Below, one piece after another: positions 6,324 to 10,139 of a DNA stretch of 10,139 nucleotides. The translations under genes and the position numbers were made by a program. The notes under the pieces are model-generated. The model saw nothing but the letters and a program-made list of their open reading frames with translations, was not told the origin of the DNA and searched no databases. The stretch is from Putridiphycobacter sp045110285 (GTDB lineage: Bacteria > Bacteroidota > Bacteroidia > Flavobacteriales_D > Crocinitomicaceae): the NCBI GenBank assembly GCA_045110285.1, contig JBGCGA010000091.1, positions 1 through 10,139 on the forward strand. The letters are read 5' to 3'. Numbering within the stretch: position 1 is the stretch's first letter; each line of letters starts with the position of its first letter.

Positions 6324-6722
6324 TTAATTTTTAAATAATTTTTTTTCCGCTTTCGAGGGTACAACACAAAATCCTGTTTTAATTCTATGTCTGTTTTTGC
6401 TGATTAATTGATATATGCCATCTCTTATAAATCTCGGTATTAAATAACCAATCTTGAGTAAAAAATACAACCCTTTCAGCTCATTGGCTAATAATAGTAT
6501 AGCATTCGATTTTTGATAAATTGTATTGTTTTGCAGTACATAAATTGTTTCCATTGAAATTGAAATATGATAGGGCGCTAATAATTCTTGTGCTAATTTG
6601 GACTGCAAAGCTGTAAACTGAAAATTATTGTGTTTTCTGTGTTTAAGAATTGTTTGGATAGACTGATTACAAAAACCACAATCTCCATCATAAAAAACAA
6701 TTGAAAAATTATTCGAAGGCAT
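6324..6722 (-). CDS. DCC family thiol-disulfide oxidoreductase (DUF393)
   Basis: This 132-residue protein belongs to the DCC family, named for the DxxCxxC motif near the N-terminus. Here it is YDGDCGFCNQ (11-20), with Cys15 and Cys18, followed by HRKHNNFQFTALQS (28-41), which fits the thioredoxin-like fold of the family. No signal peptide is seen, so it is probably cytoplasmic. The physiological substrate is unknown. No alternative start exists upstream: the frame is closed by a TGA 10 codons earlier with no ATG, GTG or TTG between. Its stop codon directly abuts that of the upstream operon, which runs in the opposite direction. A promoter box lies against its start codon. It is divergent from elbB with 58 bases between them. 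Confidence 0.88.
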   Translation of the reverse strand: MPSNNFSIVFYDGDCGFCNQSIQTILKHRKHNNFQFTALQSKLAQELLAPYHISISMETIYVLQNNTIYQKSNAILLLANELKGLYFLLKIGYLIPRFIRDGIYQLISKNRHRIKTGFCVVPSKAEKKLFKN

Positions 6723-6727
6723 CTTAG

Positions 6728-6735
6728 CAAATTTA
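6728..6735 (-). promoter_or_regulatory. TAnnTTTG box directly before the DCC gene
   Basis: TAAATTTG on the minus strand is a perfect match to the -7 consensus of Bacteroidota promoters. It ends 5 bases before the ATG, in TAAATTTGCTAAGATG, so transcription would start at or next to the start codon. A TTTG lies 15 bases upstream, shorter than the usual spacing. Confidence 0.45.
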
Positions 6736-6780
6736 CTAAATTTAAGACATCAAAAGAAAACCAAAATAGGTTATAATTTT

Positions 6781-7461
6781 ATGAAAATAGGAATTTTATT
6801 GTCGGGAAGTGGAGTGTATGATGGCTCGGAAATCCAAGAGGCTGTTTTAGCCATGTTAGCCATTAAAGAATTGGGGTTCGAATACCAATGTATCAGTATC
6901 GATAAACCCCAAAAACACGTCATTGATCACTTAACAGGAGCAGAAATGGCTGAGGAGCGAAATATGAAAGTGGAATCCGCGAGAATAGCGAGAGGAGATG
7001 TAGCCGATATTTCGGATATGACACCAGCTGATTTGGACGCTTTGGTTTTGCCTGGTGGATTTGGAGCAGCTAAAAATTTTACGACTTGGGCTTTTGAAGG
7101 TCCAAAAGGCCACATTCTACCTGAAGTAAAATTGCTAATAGTAAATATGGTAAATGCAGGAAAGCCTGTTTGCGGTTTGTGTGTAAGTCCTGTAGTAATT
7201 GCCAAGGCACTTGAAGATTCAAAAATCAAACCTAAATTGACATTAGGGTCAAGTGCTGAAAAATCACCATACAACATTAACGACTTTCATGCTGGATTAA
7301 GCGCAACTGGAGCTCAAACAGTTGAAAAGACCATATCTGAGATTCATGTGGACTCTAAAAATAAAATAGTAACAGCCCCATGTTATATGATGGATGCAAC
7401 TATTCTTGAAATTAGAGATAATGTAAAACAAGCGATAGAGCAAACTATTGCTTTGATTTAA
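6781..7461 (+). CDS. elbB: ElbB, DJ-1/PfpI-like glyoxalase
   Basis: This 226-residue protein is a close match to the ElbB family, cytoplasmic DJ-1/PfpI-type proteins first linked to isoprenoid synthesis and reported to have glyoxalase activity. Conserved blocks are ILLSGSGVYDGSEIQEAVL (5-23), HLTGAEMAEERN (50-61), LVLPGGFGAAKN (88-99) and the nucleophile elbow GKPVCGLCVSP (127-137), with Cys134 aligning to the family nucleophile. Cys131 is an additional cysteine, where E. coli has a hydrophobic residue in 'GFMCIAP'. The length fits the family (E. coli about 217). The ATG follows TTATAATTTT closely with no Shine-Dalgarno sequence. Its stop codon overlaps the stop of the convergent gene at 7458-7886, so the ends of the two transcripts must overlap. 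No functional link to the neighbours is evident. Confidence 0.95.
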   Translation: MKIGILLSGSGVYDGSEIQEAVLAMLAIKELGFEYQCISIDKPQKHVIDHLTGAEMAEERNMKVESARIARGDVADISDMTPADLDALVLPGGFGAAKNFTTWAFEGPKGHILPEVKLLIVNMVNAGKPVCGLCVSPVVIAKALEDSKIKPKLTLGSSAEKSPYNINDFHAGLSATGAQTVEKTISEIHVDSKNKIVTAPCYMMDATILEIRDNVKQAIEQTIALI

Positions 7462-7886
7462 GCTTTTAGTTGTATTGAAGGATTAATTTCTAATAACTGT
7501 TTCACAAAGTCTGTTGGGTTTTTTGGCGATATATATAAGCTCATGTGTGAAGACGATTCTACAACCATTCCGTTTCGAGCTAAGCCAAATTTTAAACCAG
7601 CATAGTGTGTTTTGTTTATAATTATGGTGTGAATGTTTTTGATTTCAATTTTACCTTTAAAGGGTCCAGAATTAAATGTTAGAAATTCAGAATTAATTGA
7701 ATAAAAAGTATGATGCCAAACCCAAAGTAAAAGTCCAGCAATAGCCATAATAATAGAACCGCCAATAATAAATTGGAGCGTTAGTCCATTTTGCTTAAAA
7801 ACAAGCCACATTGGAAGAACGCAAATAAAAATAGCGCCAAACAATATGAGTCTAAAAAAATTATCGCGCCTGCTTTTTATTTTCAT
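7458..7886 (-). CDS. Small membrane protein with PH-like domain
   Basis: The 142-residue protein has a basic N-terminus (MKIKSRRDN), two membrane helices (about 12-30 and 36-57) and a soluble C-terminal part. The segment from 60 (TFYSINSEFLTFNSGPFKGKIEIKNI) has the pattern of the bacterial PH-like family bPH_4 (DUF1200): an aromatic residue, a beta strand, 'SGPF.G.I.I..I', and a final helix (TDFVKQLLEI). Such proteins probably bind or organise membrane components, but no function is established. The ATG at 7886 is preceded on the minus strand by a promoter-like sequence. It converges on elbB with overlapping stop codons and is divergent from the SUFU gene with 65 bases between starts. Confidence 0.75.
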   Translation of the reverse strand: MKIKSRRDNFFRLILFGAIFICVLPMWLVFKQNGLTLQFIIGGSIIMAIAGLLLWVWHHTFYSINSEFLTFNSGPFKGKIEIKNIHTIIINKTHYAGLKFGLARNGMVVESSSHMSLYISPKNPTDFVKQLLEINPSIQLKA

Positions 7887-7900
7887 TTATTGATTTGTCA

Positions 7901-7932
7901 TAAAGATATAAAAAACATCATTATTCTGAAAA
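7901..7932 (-). promoter_or_regulatory. Possible promoter for the PH-like gene
   Basis: On the minus strand TTTT (7932-7929) is followed after 20 bases by TATCTTTA (7908-7901). Compared with TTTG and TAnnTTTG each box has one mismatch, the spacing is right, and the ATG follows 14 bases later. Confidence 0.35.
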
Positions 7933-7939
7933 TGGACTT

Positions 7940-7947
7940 TATATTTG
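7940..7947 (+). promoter_or_regulatory. TAnnTTTG box directly before the SUFU gene
   Basis: TATATTTG is a perfect -7 match and ends 4 bases before the ATG, in TATATTTGCTAAATG. A leaderless transcript would result. The frame has a TAA immediately before the ATG, so no earlier start is possible. No TTTG box is present at the usual distance upstream. Confidence 0.45.
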
Positions 7948-7951
7948 CTAA

Positions 7952-8599
7952 ATGGTTGAAAAAAGTTTGTTGGAACAGGCATTTAAAAATTCGGAAATAG
8001 ATTGTAGTAGAAATATATCTATACGATATTATCAACCTTTTAACCACTCTCATGGTGTTCTATACACAAAAGGCTTAAGCAATAAAAATCAGCATGAGTT
8101 GGCCAACAGAACCGAAAACATTCATTCATTTATTGAGCTTTATTTCTTATTACCGTCACATTGGAATTTGGCAAATGAAAATCAAAAATGGCCTATCGAA
8201 GTTTTAAAACGGATTATTGATGCGCAAACGGAAAAAAATAGTTGGTTTGGACCAGGCGATACAATACCTGCGCATGCCAAAAGTGCTAATTCTGAAAAAC
8301 TTCCAACAGAGATTAATAGCGCCGAAGAGAGACATACCTCTATCAATTCAATTTTCAAGCATACTCATTTTATGTTTACTGAGCCTATTGAAGGTCAAGC
8401 ATTTTTGCAGTCGGTACAAAATGAAGATGAATTTTACAATTGGCTAGGTGTTATTCCAATATTTGAAGAAGAATTTGCTTACAAAAATTCCCGGTCAGCT
8501 TTGGAATTAATTATGAATTTTGAAAAGAAAAAAATTACAGAATTAGTGGACGAATTTAGACCTTTAGGTGCTAAGAAGAAATTTTTTGGATTGTTCTAA
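7952..8599 (+). CDS. SUFU-domain (suppressor of fused) protein, possible toxin immunity protein
   Basis: The 215-residue protein matches the SUFU domain (PF05076) over most of its length: ELYFLLPSHW (62-71), WPIEVLKRIID (80-90), WFGPGDTI (98-105), then FMFTEP (140-145), and WLGVIPIFEEEFAYKNS (164-180) before the helical ALELIMNF (183-190). It has no signal peptide or membrane helix, so it is cytoplasmic. In animals SUFU binds Gli factors. In bacteria the superfamily is known mainly from immunity proteins of polymorphic toxin systems, where it binds and blocks a toxin. No toxin gene is visible beside it: upstream is a divergent PH-like gene and downstream a surface protein whose end is outside the window. 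The ATG at 7952 is the only possible start, since a TAA precedes it in frame. The domain call is good; the immunity role is inference. Confidence 0.82.
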   Translation: MVEKSLLEQAFKNSEIDCSRNISIRYYQPFNHSHGVLYTKGLSNKNQHELANRTENIHSFIELYFLLPSHWNLANENQKWPIEVLKRIIDAQTEKNSWFGPGDTIPAHAKSANSEKLPTEINSAEERHTSINSIFKHTHFMFTEPIEGQAFLQSVQNEDEFYNWLGVIPIFEEEFAYKNSRSALELIMNFEKKKITELVDEFRPLGAKKKFFGLF

Positions 8600-8651
8600 T
8601 AATCAGGCCAATCTTAGGTAGTATTGTTTCAAATAATTGCAAAATTATACG

Positions 8652-8659
8652 TATATTAG
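8652..8659 (+). promoter_or_regulatory. Possible promoter for the propeller protein
   Basis: TATATTAG has one mismatch to TAnnTTTG and lies 19 bases before the ATG. TTTC at 8627-8630, 21 bases upstream, could be the -33 box with one mismatch. The gap after the SUFU gene is 79 bases and has no terminator, so readthrough is also possible. Confidence 0.35.
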
Positions 8660-8678
8660 GAACTTATAATTTACGAAT

Positions 8679-10139
8679 ATGAACAAATTAGCTACCTTAA
8701 TTTTGTGCTTTCTATTAAACATTGCCTTCACGCAAAATGAGGGAAATATTTGGTACTTTGGTTCTAATGCTGGACTCGATTTTAATGGCGGAGCACCTGT
8801 AGCTTTAACAAATGGGGCTATGAGTACGGTTGAAGGCTGTTCTTCAATTAGCGACAACAACGGAAATATTTTATTTTACACAGACGGAACCACAGTATAC
8901 AATGCAAGCCATGTTCCAATGCCAAACGGCACAGCTTTGAGCGGAAATAGCAGCAGTACTCAATCGGCCATTATAGTTCAAGATCCCGGGAATCCTGACC
9001 TATATTACGTATTTACTGTTTCTGCTTTTGGAAATACAGGCTTAAATTACTCGGTTGTTGATATGACCTTACAGGCAGGATTGGGTGATGTTACCACATT
9101 AAATTCTCCAATTGTTTCTAATACAACTGAAAAGGTAACCGCTGTAAAGCATGCCAATGGTGTTGATTTTTGGATTGTTACGCTATTAGCTACAACTTCA
9201 CCTACCAGTGGTTTTCATAGCTATTTATTGACTCCAACTGGTTTAAACTTAACACCGGTAGTTTCAAATTTAGGACAACCAAATAATATTGGATATTTAA
9301 GATCGAATTTGCAAGGAGATAGAATAGCTGTGGCGAATGCATATGGTGGAGGAGATGAAGTTCAATTGTATGATTTTGATGATAATACTGGTATGCTTAG
9401 TAATGAATTGTCGTTCAGTAGAACTGCAGCATATGGTGTAGAATTCTCTCCAAATGGAAATTTATTATATGTTTCTTGTGAAAATACGACAAATACGCTT
9501 TACCAGTACAACCTTCAAGCCGGAACAGGTACAATTACTGACATTGTTAATTCGGAAGTTAATTTGTCCGATTTAAGCTCAACATCTGCTGGTGGAGCGC
9601 TGCAACTAGGACCAGATTTTAAAATTTACCATTCAAGGGTGTCTTTAAATACATTAGGTGTTATTTCCGACCCAGATATTTTAGGAGTTGGCTGTAATTA
9701 TAATTCCACTGGCCAGTCACTGGGTACTCAATCGACTTTACTTGGACTACCAACTTTTTTTAATTCTATTTATAATCAGTCATCTACATCAAATTTAAAT
9801 ATCTGTGACGGAGATTCAGTTTTACTCTATAATGGTAGTTTTCAGAATTACAACTGGTCATTAGCTAGTACACCTGCAGTCACTATATCAAACGATTCTG
9901 CAATTACTGTTTCGCCAAATAGTAATACGAGCTATTTATTGGTAGATGGCAACGATACCGCATTTTTTAATGTTATCGTTAATCCTATTCCTTCGGTCAA
10001 TTTGGGACCAGACATCAACTTTTGTAATCAAACTTCGGTAGTTATAAAAGATCCCAATCTTGTTGGTGTTGACACATTATCGTTCACATGGCAAGATGGC
10101 ACAACAGCAGACACTTTAATAGCATTTACAACGGGTCAG
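8679..10139 (+). CDS. Secreted propeller and Ig/PKD-like surface protein (start only)
   Basis: The reading frame is open from ATG 8679 to the window edge, 487 codons. A signal peptide (MNKLATLILCFLLNIAFTQ) is followed by NIWYFGSNAGLDF, the typical start of a large Bacteroidota surface family. Residues about 20-370 look like a beta-propeller: blades with GGAPVALTNGAMSTVEGCSS, ILFYTDGTTVYNASH, YYVFTVSAF, VEFSPNGNLLYVSCE and LQLGPDFKIYHS. After it come cysteine-bearing Ig/PKD-like modules: ICDGDSVLLYNGS (from 375) and VNLGPDINFCNQ (from about 440), ending in the TWQDGTT pattern. Family members usually end in a type B type IX secretion sorting domain (gliding-motility-associated C-terminal domain), which would be outside the window. 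It is probably exported to the cell surface. Its exact role (adhesion, gliding, degradation) is not visible. Confidence 0.85.
   Translation, partial: MNKLATLILCFLLNIAFTQNEGNIWYFGSNAGLDFNGGAPVALTNGAMSTVEGCSSISDNNGNILFYTDGTTVYNASHVPMPNGTALSGNSSSTQSAIIVQDPGNPDLYYVFTVSAFGNTGLNYSVVDMTLQAGLGDVTTLNSPIVSNTTEKVTAVKHANGVDFWIVTLLATTSPTSGFHSYLLTPTGLNLTPVVSNLGQPNNIGYLRSNLQGDRIAVANAYGGGDEVQLYDFDDNTGMLSNELSFSRTAAYGVEFSPNGNLLYVSCENTTNTLYQYNLQAGTGTITDIVNSEVNLSDLSSTSAGGALQLGPDFKIYHSRVSLNTLGVISDPDILGVGCNYNSTGQSLGTQSTLLGLPTFFNSIYNQSSTSNLNICDGDSVLLYNGSFQNYNWSLASTPAVTISNDSAITVSPNSNTSYLLVDGNDTAFFNVIVNPIPSVNLGPDINFCNQTSVVIKDPNLVGVDTLSFTWQDGTTADTLIAFTTGQ

Noticed and set aside
6927..7277. Minus-strand open frame of 116 codons within elbB
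   Set aside because: elbB is strongly conserved on the plus strand and fully explains the sequence; the antisense frame has no recognisable family.

Overview
The window is AT-rich chromosomal DNA of a Bacteroidota bacterium, most likely a flavobacterium or close relative. Evidence for this is the start of a type IX secretion-style surface protein (propeller plus cysteine-bearing 'LGPD..FC' modules), a head-GIN lipoprotein, a motif known from DUF2723 proteins, promoter-like TAnnTTTG boxes, and the general absence of Shine-Dalgarno sequences. I see no rRNA, tRNA or CRISPR array.

Left part (1-1850): the very edge holds the last 31 codons of what looks like an IS110-type transposase, followed by about 300 bases without a gene. 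Two short single-stranded DNA-binding protein genes then lie in tandem on the minus strand, a terminator follows the second, and the gap between them is filled by a repeat element with REP-like inverted ends. Upstream of the first-transcribed ssb is a promoter candidate with a cluster of helically phased repeats.

Middle (1849-6323): a minus-strand pair encodes an AI-2E-family membrane protein and a lipoprotein with a beta-helix repeat. Divergent from it is a tight plus-strand operon: a secreted protein carrying the soluble motif of DUF2723 proteins, an ECF sigma factor starting at GTG 9 bases later, and a single-pass membrane protein 1 base further on that is probably the cognate anti-sigma factor. 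This looks like a self-contained envelope signalling unit.

Right part (6324-10139): genes alternate in strand with almost no space between them. A DCC-type thiol oxidoreductase (minus) abuts the sigma operon stop to stop; ElbB (plus) converges on a small PH-like membrane protein (minus) with overlapping stop codons; then come a SUFU-domain protein (plus) and a large secreted propeller/adhesin-like protein (plus) that runs off the window. The SUFU protein is the most intriguing single gene, because bacterial SUFU proteins are known mainly as immunity proteins of polymorphic toxin systems and no toxin is visible here. The DCC and SUFU genes share a TAnnTTTGCTAA box directly against the start codon, which suggests leaderless transcripts.
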